Assembly (NCBI GenBank): GCA_000818945.1
Contig: KN805378.1
Coordinates: 519,488 to 583,487, forward strand
Direction of reading: 5' to 3'
DNA: 64,000 bases
Origin: Schizochytrium sp. CCTCC M209059
Lineage: Eukaryota; Sar; Bigyra; Thraustochytrida; Thraustochytriidae
The notes under the pieces are model-generated. The model was not told the DNA's origin, made no database searches, and was given only the letters and a program-made list of their open reading frames with translations. Below, in pieces: positions 30,761 through 40,706 of the stretch. Every line of letters starts with the position of its first letter. Within the stretch, counting starts at the first letter, position 1. Position numbers and translations under genes: made by a program.

Positions 30761-32539
30761 ATGGCCTTTGTACGCCTGGAGCCCTCGGAGCTGAGCGAGC
30801 TCGTGCAGTATGTATCCTTCACGCTGCAGTGGCTGCGCAAAGAGGACTCCGAGGCCGGCGACCTTTTCTGTGGAGATGCCCTTGATGTTGACGACGACGA
30901 AGTGTACGTCATGATGAAGGAATTGCTTGACGCCCACATCGAGCAGGACGGGCTTGGGTCCGATGATCTGACCTCCATGCTCTCCGAACACTCTCCGGCA
31001 GCCTGGGCGCGGGCAGTGCACATTATCTTTACGCATGCCGAACCGCGCATCATCGACCCGGACCACGCTTTGGAGCTGCTTGCCAAGATCGGCATAGAGG
31101 ACCTCACCTCTGACGAGGCTGTTCGCGGCGCTGCCCCTGTCATACAAAGTATGGACGAGAGCGCGCGCGAGGCCCTGTACGAATTGTGCAAGACGCTTCG
31201 TGACTCCTGCATGGATCCCGAAACGACCGCGGCCGCGCTGGCATCCTCCATCATGCTGGATAGATCCCCGACCCCAGACGAACGACAGCAGTCCCATTAC
31301 GCAATGTGCTCACTCGTGGATTATGCAGACGCAATTTTCGGCAAGGGTCCGGTAATCCATGCGACGCTCATGCGCGCTCCTCGCACGCAGCAGCGGACGC
31401 TCTCTCCGCCAGAGATTATTAAAAAGCGCGAGGAACTTAGTGCATTCTTGGAGTGGCGCGATCCACCCGCCCAGGCCATTGTGACCGACCTTTTCCGCAA
31501 CTTTGACTTTGTCAACATTGCCCGTGGCCTCAACAACAAGTACGGACGCGTTCCCGAGGAGTGGGCCGACGAGCTTCAAGCTCTTGCAGACGCAGACACG
31601 CCGGGTGTCGAGTGGTACAACATCACCAAGGCGGCGCCAAAGCCTCGCAGACTCTCGCTGCTCCCACGTCCGAATCGCCGGCCGCTCTCGCGCAAAAATA
31701 TGTACAAGCCCACCAAGGTGGATCTAGTGATTGACGAGATTATTGCTACTGAGGTCTCTTACCAGGATTCGATGCGCGAACTTGTGGAAGAGTATGTTTC
31801 CATCATCACGGACATTGCCGAGGGCCGTAAAGGCCCCGATGCCCAGGCCGCGCTTGGTCTGTCCGCCGAGACGATCCGCCACTGCTTTGGCACCCGCATC
31901 GACGACGTTCTCGAGGCAAGCACCGCGCTGTTGGCGCAGCTCGACCTTGTTGGTCTCGTGCCAATTCCGCCATTTGATCCGATTGGACGCCCAGGCCTTA
32001 CGGCGAAAATCTTGGGAGAGCATGCAGAGGAATTACGCGTCTACGCGCCATACATAAGCTCGCACATGACCTGCATGAATTCACTCAAGGAGGCAGCGGC
32101 GAGAATTGAGCACGAGGAAAGGTCGAGCGCTGCGACATCTGCGCGCAAATTCTTCAAGGCGGACCGGAAAAAGAGAACCAGACAAAGCTTTGTGTCGATT
32201 TGGTTCGAGCGGTCGCAGATGTGCGCCAGTCTCCGTGGTCAAACGCTTGAGAGCGTTCTTATGAAGCCTGTCCAACGCGTCCCGCGCTACAAGCTCTTGC
32301 TTGAGACACTCCTCAAGGAGGTTCCCAAGATTGATCCTAATCATCCCTCGCTCCCAATTGTCGAAGATGCGCTCGAAAAGGTCAAGGAGGCTGCTGTTCA
32401 AATCAATACTGCCGTCCGCCAGCACATGAAGCTGCAGTCCATTCTCGGTAAAGATCACATGATCAGCCCCAACTCTTCAATTGCCCGACGCGATGGCGAG
32501 GGCAACTTCCTTGCGATTGTCAATTCCTATGTTGGCTGA
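30761..32539 (+). CDS. Rho guanine-nucleotide exchange factor (DH domain), PH domain missing
   Basis: The frame encodes 592 residues from the ATG at 30761 (GAGGATGGCC). Residues about 320-548 form a DH (Dbl homology) domain: CR1 is IATEVSYQDSMREL, and CR3 is LMKPVQRVPRYKLLLETLLKEVP near 500-522. DH domains load GTP onto Rho/Rac/Cdc42 GTPases, mainly controlling actin and polarity. A PH domain normally follows at once. Here only its usual entry (about residues 555-580, LGKDHMISPNSSIARRDG) is seen and the protein stops at 592, and nothing like the rest of a PH domain is visible before the next gene. Residues 1-310 are helical and acidic; the part around 130-195 (ALYELCKTLRDSCMDPETTAAALASSIML) faintly recalls the C-terminal half of a RhoGAP domain, but no arginine finger is visible, so this is speculative. 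Confidence 0.85.
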   Translation: MAFVRLEPSELSELVQYVSFTLQWLRKEDSEAGDLFCGDALDVDDDEVYVMMKELLDAHIEQDGLGSDDLTSMLSEHSPAAWARAVHIIFTHAEPRIIDPDHALELLAKIGIEDLTSDEAVRGAAPVIQSMDESAREALYELCKTLRDSCMDPETTAAALASSIMLDRSPTPDERQQSHYAMCSLVDYADAIFGKGPVIHATLMRAPRTQQRTLSPPEIIKKREELSAFLEWRDPPAQAIVTDLFRNFDFVNIARGLNNKYGRVPEEWADELQALADADTPGVEWYNITKAAPKPRRLSLLPRPNRRPLSRKNMYKPTKVDLVIDEIIATEVSYQDSMRELVEEYVSIITDIAEGRKGPDAQAALGLSAETIRHCFGTRIDDVLEASTALLAQLDLVGLVPIPPFDPIGRPGLTAKILGEHAEELRVYAPYISSHMTCMNSLKEAAARIEHEERSSAATSARKFFKADRKKRTRQSFVSIWFERSQMCASLRGQTLESVLMKPVQRVPRYKLLLETLLKEVPKIDPNHPSLPIVEDALEKVKEAAVQINTAVRQHMKLQSILGKDHMISPNSSIARRDGEGNFLAIVNSYVG

Positions 32540-32575
32540 TTTCTATTCACCTTTTCATCTTCACCCTCACCAAAT

Positions 32576-32594
32576 AATGATGATGATGATGTCG

Positions 32595-32634
<40 letters not shown>
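32576..32634. repeat. ATG and GTT trinucleotide microsatellites
   Basis: Five ATG-type units followed by about fourteen GTT units, 40 bases after the RhoGEF stop codon, probably in its 3' UTR. Confidence 0.9.
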
Positions 32635-32971
32635 CTGTTGTTCGGTTGTTGTCTGTTGTTCGTTGGCAAAAGAAAAAGAAAAAAGGCTTGTTGTCAAGAG
32701 CTATCTTTTCTTCGGCAGCCCGCTCACGTGCACAATCCTTTCGTCGAATGCGAGAGCTATCCATTCTTGAGAACTTTTGCTCGCTCGCCCGCCCGCCCGC
32801 ACAAACCACTCTGTTTGTTGTTGTATTGAAAGGGAAGGACGTACCGCGCGTGTTCCAAATTTGGAAGCCACTTCGTTCGCCTGGTTGGTGTTTTTTTTCG
32901 GTTTTGCCTTGTTGTTATTGTATTGTATACATATACAAAACCAAGTGGAGCCGGTCGAACGACCGTGCGCC

Positions 32972-34564
32972 ATGGGCGGCGCGGATGACAGCCACCCTGA
33001 CACTGAGGCTCCAAGGTCGGCAAGCCAGACACCGCAGCGCTCCCTGGGAAACGACGATGGACGTGTGCCACCAAACACATCCGAGTCTCCGTTGTCGACG
33101 ACGAGAACATGGGGCAGTGCCCACCATGGCGCGGAGTCTCCCACGAACCTTGAACCTGTGCGCAACCGATCGCCAACCCACGCACCACGGTCCAGTCAAA
33201 AGGAGGGTGTGTCAGTCTCTCCATCCCGCGAATCTCGACCTGCTACGCCATCACCAGCGCAAACGCAAACGACAACCTTGATGAGTTTTCGATCAAATCG
33301 AAACATATTAATCTTCGCAGGTTTCTGTATCGTTGCAGTACTGAGCTCCATGCAAGCACTGGCACCACCACTCGCGACACTCTTTTCCGACACTGGCCTT
33401 GTGCAGGATAATGCCGCACTCTTGCCTGAGCAAGAGAGCTCGAGGTCTCAATCTGGCAGTGACCGCATGGTCACCGCGCCAAAAGATTCTGACATGCCGC
33501 CACCTGCAAAAAGTTCGGGAAAGGCCAGAAGGGGACGTCTGCAATGCGAAGCAAACGCCAAATCCGGCATCTCTGTGCGCCGAGATCCTTGCTTTGTGAG
33601 CGGCATCTCGAAGCGATGCGGTTGCCCCAGTCGCTTCACGCTGCGACTTTTGCGACCTCGATCGTCCATCAATCTCGACCTCACACCAAGCCAACTTCAG
33701 GATGAGGCCGTCTTTGCGTACATTCACGTGAACAAAGCGGGTGGACAGACTGTCAAGTCCATCCTAATGGACGCCATTCAGCGGGGCAATTGGTCCGCAG
33801 CCGATTTTGGGACATATACCGGCTGGCAGGCGCTCCGCAATCCAGCTTTGGCCGCATCAGTGGAAGACATTGACGTCTTCAAGCATCCTAGCATCGAAAT
33901 CTTCTCGTGTGGCGACGAGGAAACCCGGCACGCGCTTCCTCGACCGACACGAATTGGCAAGTGTGCGGTGCGCGCGATATGGGGCGGCCTTTCCATGGGG
34001 CTGTGCGACCTCTTTCCTGAGCGCCCTTGCATGTATTTCACGACCCTGCGCGATCCCATCAAGCGTGCAGTGAGTGAGTACAACTACTTTTGTGTACTCG
34101 GCGCGGAACACCGGAAAAAGTGGCTGCCCGAGTGGCGCAAGCTCGGTCACTGTCCCGTTGACATCTATGAATACTTCAAAATGGAATTGACGGCACCAAA
34201 CTTTCTTAAACTACGCCTCACGCGTGGCTGCGACACCAAATGCGGCGTGGAGGCGGCAAAGGCAAATCTCGCGCACCCGTGCGTCCAGTTTCTTGTAATC
34301 GAGCACATGAAAGAAGACATGCGACGCTTTGCAGACAAGCTGCAAGGCCCATTAGCAGATGCATTCGAGGCCGCACTTCATGAGGAGACTCACATCAACA
34401 AGAGCGAGCTGCAGGCGCGAACAAAGGCTCAGATGCAGAATGAGACCCTTATGGGAAACTTGGCAGGTCTCCTCCAGGATGACTTGGCCATTTACAATCA
34501 TGCGCTGACGATTCGCGACGAAAAGTGGCAAAGCCCTCTCCAGGCCTGCCCAGCATCCATGTAA
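32972..34564 (+). CDS. Type II membrane sulfotransferase-like protein
   Basis: The frame encodes 530 residues from the ATG at 32972, which has an ideal context (GCGCCATGGGC). The open frame reaches further upstream but without an ATG. Residues 1-108 are polar and probably cytosolic. One hydrophobic helix (about 110-131, ILIFAGFCIVAVLSS) serves as signal anchor. The lumenal domain has YIHVNKAGGQTVKSIL near 249-264, matching the 5'-phosphosulfate-binding loop (HVPKTAGT-like) of carbohydrate sulfotransferases, and TTLRDPIKRAVSEYNYF near 357-373, matching the 3'-phosphate-binding motif (RDPxxRxxSxY). These enzymes transfer sulfate from PAPS to glycans in the Golgi. The acceptor sugar is unknown. 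Several Cys are spread through the catalytic part and could form disulfides. The 3' end is duplicated in a short direct repeat. The nearest relatives are probably heparan-sulfate 2-O- or galactose-type sulfotransferases, but this cannot be resolved by eye. Confidence 0.8.
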   Translation: MGGADDSHPDTEAPRSASQTPQRSLGNDDGRVPPNTSESPLSTTRTWGSAHHGAESPTNLEPVRNRSPTHAPRSSQKEGVSVSPSRESRPATPSPAQTQTTTLMSFRSNRNILIFAGFCIVAVLSSMQALAPPLATLFSDTGLVQDNAALLPEQESSRSQSGSDRMVTAPKDSDMPPPAKSSGKARRGRLQCEANAKSGISVRRDPCFVSGISKRCGCPSRFTLRLLRPRSSINLDLTPSQLQDEAVFAYIHVNKAGGQTVKSILMDAIQRGNWSAADFGTYTGWQALRNPALAASVEDIDVFKHPSIEIFSCGDEETRHALPRPTRIGKCAVRAIWGGLSMGLCDLFPERPCMYFTTLRDPIKRAVSEYNYFCVLGAEHRKKWLPEWRKLGHCPVDIYEYFKMELTAPNFLKLRLTRGCDTKCGVEAAKANLAHPCVQFLVIEHMKEDMRRFADKLQGPLADAFEAALHEETHINKSELQARTKAQMQNETLMGNLAGLLQDDLAIYNHALTIRDEKWQSPLQACPASM

Positions 34565-34622
34565 CCTATGTTTGAAGAACCTTCAGGCCTGCCCAGCATC
34601 CATGTAACCTATGTATGAAGAA
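34541..34622 (+). repeat. 43-bp-period tandem duplication across a stop codon
   Basis: The sequence starting CAGGCCTGCCCAGCATCCAT at 34541 recurs at 34584. The 39 bases are identical except for one T/A change. The first copy encodes the last seven residues and stop codon of the sulfotransferase-like gene; the second lies in its 3' flank, 17 bases before the end of the convergent MED1-like gene. Confidence 0.95.
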
Positions 34623-34638
34623 TAGAAGCACCCCCTTT

Positions 34639-36846
34639 TTAGTCCAGGTACCCAAAGATCTTGGCCAGGGCCATAGGCAGGCTTGGTGAGGCTTCTAAAA
34701 AGCTGGAAATGTCGGGCGGCACAGTTTGCAAAGGTTCACCCTTTTCTTCAGGCACTGTCACGTCGAGCACAACGTTCTCTCCTTCGAAAACTTGAAACTG
34801 GCGCGGCGGCACGGCACGAAGCATAACGACGCGTTCTTGGTCGATATCGAGGTGCTCGGATGCCTCTGCCTGGGCCTGTGGACTTATTTGTGGATCCCCT
34901 AACAACGACCAAGAGCTTTGCGGTGCGCGCTGCGCCTTAAGCATACGCTCCCGGCGTGAAGCACAAACGAGAACCCTGCGTTGCCAGCCAGAGTCTTGAC
35001 TTGCACCAATTTTCGGACGTTTCGACAGAGGCTCGTCATTCGTCGCAGACGGTGTCTTTGGCGCGACTTCCATGATAGTATTGAATACAGCACTTGCAAG
35101 GAGCGCATTGAAGCGAGTCTGTTGATCCAAGCGTCGAAGAATTTCCACAAGCTGATCATGCTGGCTCGGATGAAGCGACACCTGATGCACAATGCTTGCG
35201 AGATTCTTTTTCCCTTGCGAAGGCACCGCTGGTCCTGGGTCGATGCGAATGCGTATCCTGTTGGTTCGTGGGTTACCGTTTGCGCGCACGTTGACGCATA
35301 CATCAAGACGAGGTGGCGTCTGCAGTGCAACGTCCTTGATGGGCAATCGGCCCCGTGGAGAAAGGAGAAGTGCAAGCACGGCACCTTGTGCCACGGCATC
35401 ATTTCCGGATGCCCCGGCCGTTCCATTCGCGCTGGATACCGGGTCCGAACTGGTCGCATTCAAAGAAGACGAAGAAGACGAAGTTGTCGGGGAAGGGAGA
35501 GACGAAAGTGAAAGCAAGCTCTCTGCTGCATCAATACCGAATTCTATTGGCGGTTCAAATGACAAAACGAGCGCTGTCTTTTCCTGCCACGCAACGTCCT
35601 CCTGACGAAGATTTGCTGTCTGAGCGTCGTGGCGAGCTGCAAGTGTCACAACGAGACGCTGACAGGGCGGCGCACCGGCCTCTCCTTGCGGGGCGCGAAG
35701 AATCTTACTCGCGTCGCGAAGTGGACTCACATGCGCTGCATCGAGACGCGAAAGATAGCCAGCCGCGACTGGGCGTGGGCCCATTGAGGCCTCGATCCCG
35801 CGTGCGACACGTTTGACGCCACCCTGCGATGCCATGAGTGCGGCCTCGGCATCTTTAGATAAATCATGAAGCGATCCAGCTTTGAGCGCAACCTCAAGAT
35901 CAGAACGGCGAATGAGCGCACGGATCTTGGCATGCAATAGATGAATCTCGCCATCTCGATCGGCGTGCTTCAGACTTTCTAAAATGTCGCTCGCCTCGTC
36001 GACGAGTGCAGTCGCATCGCCGCTTTCATTGACGAGCTGCGTGCTGAGGCTAATTTCCCCCTCATTTGAGTACATGACTTCGACAAGAAGGTACTGACCG
36101 TGACTAATGTAGATTTTCTTCTCGTCTTCAAGATCGTTCATGAAGTCGAGGCGAAGATCCTGTGCAAGTTTGAAGAGTTGCGAAGGCAAACAAAGAGAGT
36201 GCACCCCGTATTTGCGGTCAAAGCCAAGACTGCGCTCGTCGCGCTGTACTTTGGCATAGTCTTTCAGCCGTTTGGCGCGCGTTGTGAGCGACTTAAGACG
36301 ACCAGACTTGTCACCAAAATCACGCAATTGATCCCGAGCGCGAGCTCGCCGCACTGGATCCATGGCACCAATTGATTTCTTGTAAGGGTCAGTCACGAAC
36401 TGACGCAAATTTGCGCACGTCTCGCGAAATTGGGCCACCGCTGCGCCTGGGCCCTCGGCCCCATCGAGCGTGCTAGCATTCAGCGCCGCAAGGGCGCGTG
36501 CGGATTCAACGAGGCGTGAGGCTGCTTCGGATGTTTCATCGTCTGCGCTAGCGGTGGTATCCGCACCCCCGTTTGTAGTCGATGTCGTTGCTGACGATGA
36601 CGTTTTCGAGGCTTTTTTACTGGTGCCAACCTCGGTGGGGCCTTCAAACTCGGCCCCAAAGCCTTGCTCGAGCGCGCCCAGGCGCTGGCGCACAACGTCT
36701 CGCAGCGCTTCTACAAGCGCGACGGCCGTCTTTCTGTCCACCTCATCCTCCACGCCGCCCAGATCGTCGTCCTCCTCGCCGAGGCCCGCCATGTCCACGT
36801 CCATATCCTCGAAGCCCTCGCCACCTCCTAGATCGTCAAACTCCAT
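34639..36846 (-). CDS. MED1: Mediator complex subunit 1 (MED1-like)
   Basis: The frame encodes 735 residues from the ATG at 36846; the open frame extends further upstream but only with non-ATG starts. Residues 1-30 are Asp/Glu/Gly-rich. From about 212 the order of blocks follows the MED1 domain: GVHSLCLPSQLFKLAQDL, then ISHGQYLLVEVMYSNEGEIS (the beta strand where human MED1 has MFYVEVQLDPAG), LHDLSKDAEAAL, VAAGYLSRLDAAHVSPL (human GYLTPRSGGHLMNL), a segment like FLKFPQPI (VLSFEPPIEFG), VHQVSLHPSQHDQLVEIL near 540-560 (human ITFQHPGRVPLILNLI) and QFQVFEGENVVLDV near 682-695. MED1 sits in the Mediator middle module and links transcription activators to RNA polymerase II. A poly-Ser insert lies near 440-460. 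It has no long C-terminal tail with LXXLL motifs as in animals. Identification rests on block order, not on high identity. Confidence 0.7.
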   Translation of the reverse strand: MEFDDLGGGEGFEDMDVDMAGLGEEDDDLGGVEDEVDRKTAVALVEALRDVVRQRLGALEQGFGAEFEGPTEVGTSKKASKTSSSATTSTTNGGADTTASADDETSEAASRLVESARALAALNASTLDGAEGPGAAVAQFRETCANLRQFVTDPYKKSIGAMDPVRRARARDQLRDFGDKSGRLKSLTTRAKRLKDYAKVQRDERSLGFDRKYGVHSLCLPSQLFKLAQDLRLDFMNDLEDEKKIYISHGQYLLVEVMYSNEGEISLSTQLVNESGDATALVDEASDILESLKHADRDGEIHLLHAKIRALIRRSDLEVALKAGSLHDLSKDAEAALMASQGGVKRVARGIEASMGPRPVAAGYLSRLDAAHVSPLRDASKILRAPQGEAGAPPCQRLVVTLAARHDAQTANLRQEDVAWQEKTALVLSFEPPIEFGIDAAESLLSLSSLPSPTTSSSSSSLNATSSDPVSSANGTAGASGNDAVAQGAVLALLLSPRGRLPIKDVALQTPPRLDVCVNVRANGNPRTNRIRIRIDPGPAVPSQGKKNLASIVHQVSLHPSQHDQLVEILRRLDQQTRFNALLASAVFNTIMEVAPKTPSATNDEPLSKRPKIGASQDSGWQRRVLVCASRRERMLKAQRAPQSSWSLLGDPQISPQAQAEASEHLDIDQERVVMLRAVPPRQFQVFEGENVVLDVTVPEEKGEPLQTVPPDISSFLEASPSLPMALAKIFGYLD

Positions 36847-37443
36847 CTTTACCGTAAGTCGTACTGCCGCTGGTACGGACGCTACAGCTACTGCTGCCGG
36901 TACTACTGCTACGCACGCGCCGCGCGCGCCCGGTCCCGCACGCCTTGCCTTGCCTCGCCTCGCCTCGCCTCGCTCCAAGCAAGGGCTGCGTTAATCTTTT
37001 GCTTGCATAACAGCAACCAAGGCTGCGACAATCAATAGCCAAGGAATAAGCAGAAGATGAAGCATGCGTGAGCAATTAAAGTGGAATATGGACGGGCAGC
37101 GACATGAAAGACACCTGCGGTTTTTCTTTGTTTCATGCACGCAAAGTGCGGAGTATAGATCTACTGTGTCGCGTTCCTGATTCCCTTCAAAGAAGTCATT
37201 TTAACACATACTTGGCACGCTGCAAGACTGCAACGCGAGCGAGCGACGCCCAAGCTCGAGCTCGAAATTCGCAGATAAAGTGTCTCATTTTGTTTCTATA
37301 AATTGCTTAGGAGAGGAGTCAAGACGTGCAAGTGTTCAATGTTGAGCGTATATCTATCTCTGAGTCGCCAAGGCTTGCACAACGTGCCTTCTGCATGAAA
37401 AGGGAAAAAGGACAGCTGCTGCTGGACAAAGCTATGAATGTGA
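36847..37443. other. Intergenic DNA between the MED1-like and Hook-like genes
   Basis: About 600 bases with nothing coding. A GCCTC pentamer run near 36948-36972 lies in the leader of the MED1-like gene. Confidence 0.5.
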
Positions 37444-39210
37444 TCAGAGCTGCTTGCGCGACTTGGCGAGCCACGAGCCCTGGGCAGTAGATTTGAGCGC
37501 GGTGTTGCGCTGAATCGAAAGCCCCATGTCATAAAATGCGGACATGACGAGACGCTGTTCACGCAAATGAAGCGCATTGTCTTCGTCGCGGATCTTGCGG
37601 AAGTTCTCGATTCGCTCCGTTTTCTCGTCGAGATCGGACTTGAGTGTTTTCAGTGCAACCTTGTACTTTGATTGAGTTGCGTGGAGCGACTGCTTGACAT
37701 AATTCTGGAGTTTCTCCTTGTCTGTGGCGAGTTGGAGACATTCCGACTCCTTCTCCTTGAGAGCCGTCTTGAGCTGCTCGACAACCTCGTGGCTGGCGCC
37801 TTGTGAGGCATTGGCAGCGGCCTGAGTTGTGGCACGCTCCAATTCCTCCTCAAGCTGGGCACTGGCCTTTTCGAGCGCCGTCAATTTTTCCTTGAGCTCG
37901 GCATTTTCGAGCTTCATCGAGGCGGTCGCAGTTTGTTGCGAGTGCGCCTGCACCTGGTGTGCAAGGCTGGCGTCGGCACTGATGCCCTGGTCCCTTGGTC
38001 CTGGGCTCAAAGCGCCGGCACCGGCGGTGCCAGCGAGATCGAGCTCTGCCTCGAGCTGAGCAATAGCCTCCTTACTGCTGTTAAGCTGGTCTTTGAGAAA
38101 AGACTCGTGGTCTGCAGCTGCCTTGAGCTTGGACTGCACAGAAGCAATCGTTTCATCCTTGGTACGCATTTCATTGCGAAGTCCAACAAGCTGAGATTCG
38201 AGGTCCACGCTTTTGTCCTTGTATGTTTCGAGTTGTTGCTTGAGCGTAGAGACGGACTTGATTTCGGCATCCATGCGAAGTTGCTTGTCAAGGCTGGTCT
38301 GGTTTTCATCTTGGAGTTCTTTGATTTGCATGCGCAGTTGGCTCGTTTCTTCGAGCTTTTGCATGAGCTTGCTAATCTTTGCCTCGGCCTTGACAAGCTG
38401 CGATGATTTTGCCCTCGCGACATCGAGCTCGTCGGCCTGGGTGCGTACTTCTTCCTCATATTGCGTGACCTTCTCTTCCAGAGTGCGTGTCATGGAAGCG
38501 TGTTCCTGCTTTGACTCTTCGAGCTCTGTTTCCACCTCATCAACGTGGTTGAGGGCGTCTCTCAGTCGTCTCTCCAGGTCTCGTACCTTGTCGTTCAAAG
38601 TGGCGACCTCTGCGGCGCTGGTGCTGCTGGCGCTGTTGCCCTGGCCTTCACCACCAGAGGGACTGCGGGCAGGAACGGTGGTTCCTGATGAGGCGGCAGC
38701 GCCGCTACTACCCGTATCGCGGCTCTGCTGCTGGTTGGCTTGGCGGGTGGCGCCATCCGCATGTGCTTCGCGAAGGACTGCGTTCTCGCGCTCGAGACGC
38801 TTTACAATGGCCTTGAGCTGCGTGGCCTCGCCTTCGTCCCACTCACGTTTGAACTCCTCAATGAGAATCATTAGCGTTGCCTGAAAGTCCTGGTTCAGGG
38901 TCATCATATCCCGAACGTATTCCTGCTTTCTGTCGCAATTTACAGCGGCGCCGAGAGCAGCTTTACTGAGCGAGAGAGCGCTGCCACGGTCGATCATGTA
39001 CGGCTGTCCTTCGTTCCTAAAGTATCGCTCGAGCAGCTCTGCTGGGCTCTCGCTTGCGCCGTGCACGTTGGTGATTTCGCCCACGATCTCCCTAAAGGAG
39101 GCATTCTCAGGGTCGAGGATGTCCTCAAGCGATCGCAGCGTCGGCATGTCTGCATTGGCCTCGATGAGGCTGTTCAGCCATCGCAGCAGTGTCTCTGCGC
39201 TTGACGCCAT
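37444..39210 (-). CDS. Hook-family coiled-coil protein
   Basis: The frame encodes 588 residues from the ATG at 39210. The N-terminal ~140 residues look like a Hook domain (calponin-homology-like fold). LLRWLNSLIEAN opens it, and AALGAAVNCDRKQEYVRDMM closely follows the Hook block that reads LGCAVNCExKQEYIQxIM in animals. Residues about 145-540 are almost wholly heptad-type coiled coil, broken by a Ser/Gly/Thr-rich stretch around 165-195 and another near 400-415. The end (LREQRLVMSAFYDMGLSIQR, then GSWLAKSRKQ) matches the C-terminal EERLIVSAWYNMGM and SFLARQRQ blocks of Hook proteins. Hook proteins are adaptors that join cargo (often endosomes) to dynein-dynactin through the N-terminal domain. 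The length is somewhat shorter than animal Hook1-3 (about 720). The start is 1.5 kb from the divergent NSE2-like gene. Confidence 0.85.
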   Translation of the reverse strand: MASSAETLLRWLNSLIEANADMPTLRSLEDILDPENASFREIVGEITNVHGASESPAELLERYFRNEGQPYMIDRGSALSLSKAALGAAVNCDRKQEYVRDMMTLNQDFQATLMILIEEFKREWDEGEATQLKAIVKRLERENAVLREAHADGATRQANQQQSRDTGSSGAAASSGTTVPARSPSGGEGQGNSASSTSAAEVATLNDKVRDLERRLRDALNHVDEVETELEESKQEHASMTRTLEEKVTQYEEEVRTQADELDVARAKSSQLVKAEAKISKLMQKLEETSQLRMQIKELQDENQTSLDKQLRMDAEIKSVSTLKQQLETYKDKSVDLESQLVGLRNEMRTKDETIASVQSKLKAAADHESFLKDQLNSSKEAIAQLEAELDLAGTAGAGALSPGPRDQGISADASLAHQVQAHSQQTATASMKLENAELKEKLTALEKASAQLEEELERATTQAAANASQGASHEVVEQLKTALKEKESECLQLATDKEKLQNYVKQSLHATQSKYKVALKTLKSDLDEKTERIENFRKIRDEDNALHLREQRLVMSAFYDMGLSIQRNTALKSTAQGSWLAKSRKQL

Positions 39211-40706
39211 CTCGCTCGCTTATTCGCTTGCGTGCGTGTTTGCGTCCTTGCTTGCTTGCTTGCTTGCTTGCTCACGGGGCTTGCTCTGACCCGCAACGTC
39301 GCCCGGTCGTGGTCTTCTTCTTCTGCTTCTCCACACGCCGCTTTGCCGCGAGCCTCTTGGTGACTCGACGTCAAGCTCTCTGGGCACGTGCGTCTGCGCC
39401 GGCCAGCTGCCTCGCCGCCTGCACGCTGCCTGGCTGCCCACGTGTCGCGCGTCGGTGCTTGCTCCTCAGTCTCTCTCTGGCTGCCTTACTTGCCGACACC
39501 GCTCCTCAGGTTTGGCTGCTCGCTCGTTGCCTGCTCTGCTTGCTTGTCCTGTCCCGCCTCCCTCTTGGCGCGGTGGGGCACGTCACGCCGGCTACGCCGA
39601 GCTCAGCCGAGCCGAGCTTAGCCGAGCCGCGCGTGTCGCCGCTCGCCGCTGCCCGTCGCCGGCCCGCCCGCGCTCGACTCGCGTTGCCTGACTGCCGCGC
39701 TCAACTTTGAAAGCCGCTTGGGTTCGTCGAGACGGGTGAGGCCGAGAAGACGCAGTTACAGCACCAGCAGGAACAGAACTCCTCCTCATCGTGCTCTGGA
39801 GACGCAGGAACGCGATGCCGATATCGTGCCACACGTAGAATAAAACTGTAAGGCGAGGAGTAGTCGGGACTTTAATGCCAGGATTGCGGCTAAAGAAATG
39901 AAGTCTATATCCGAACAAGGGTACGTATTCGCGTATATCTTGACAACGAATCAGGAAAAATGACATATGCTTGCACCCCTGAGCGCAGCGATGGTCTTCT
40001 CAACAGCTCGTGCCTTGAGATACGACAAGGAAAAGGCGAAATGTATTCATCTTTGCTGCGCGTCGAAGATGATGTGTAAATCGCACAGCGAGCTTGAGTC
40101 TCTTGGTGGGCTTTGTCGCATGGGCTTGGAATACACTGTTGCGCATTCGTGGACGATGACTCAAGCTTGTGTACTGTCAAGAACGCCCAAGCATTGACGC
40201 TAAACTCCTCAAACTCGAAAATTGACACGTGAGCCATTTTCATCAAGACAAACTTAGAAGAACGACTTCTAACATGGCTTCCGTACTCCTTCTCGCTCGC
40301 GGCCACTGCGCTGATCCGAGCGTACGAAAACGGGCAAGGACGTGACACCAAAGAAAACCGGAAGGCGTTGCGTTCTCACACGAACGCTAACATTTTCATG
40401 CCTCGCAGCAAACATCGTGCTCTTTTTCCAACTTTGCCTGAAAGCCGAGAGTGGGAATAGCGATAGCAAGCGAGAGTGCTAGGCCTACCTATTCATTCAC
40501 GTATTTTTTTTTTTAACTCTCGCTCTAACCACCGCGAGAGCGCCGCGAGAGCAAAACCCTGAAGGCGCATCTGCAGGCTTCGCGCGCGCGCAGCAGTGAC
40601 GGAACGCGTGTCTGCTGCTGCCACGGGGCATAGCGTAGTGCAGCGCAGCGGCGAGACGTGTGGCGCCGTGGTATCGTGAGGCGCCGGCGGCAAGGGACGC
40701 GTTGCG
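39211..40706. other. Divergent intergenic region (Hook-like / NSE2-like)
   Basis: Contains a GCTT microsatellite at 39247-39271 inside the probable Hook leader, a run of GCCGAGC-type repeats at 39595-39630, and otherwise no feature. Small frames on both strands lack motifs. Promoters for both flanking genes must be here. Confidence 0.5.
39247..39271. repeat. GCTT tetranucleotide microsatellite
   Basis: Six CTTG units, 37-61 bases upstream of the Hook-like start codon (minus strand GCAA units). Confidence 0.9.

Noticed and set aside
39905..40351. 148-codon minus-strand frame between the Hook-like and NSE2-like genes
   Set aside because: No motif, and it starts from a non-ATG codon region of ordinary intergenic composition. 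A lineage-specific gene cannot be excluded.
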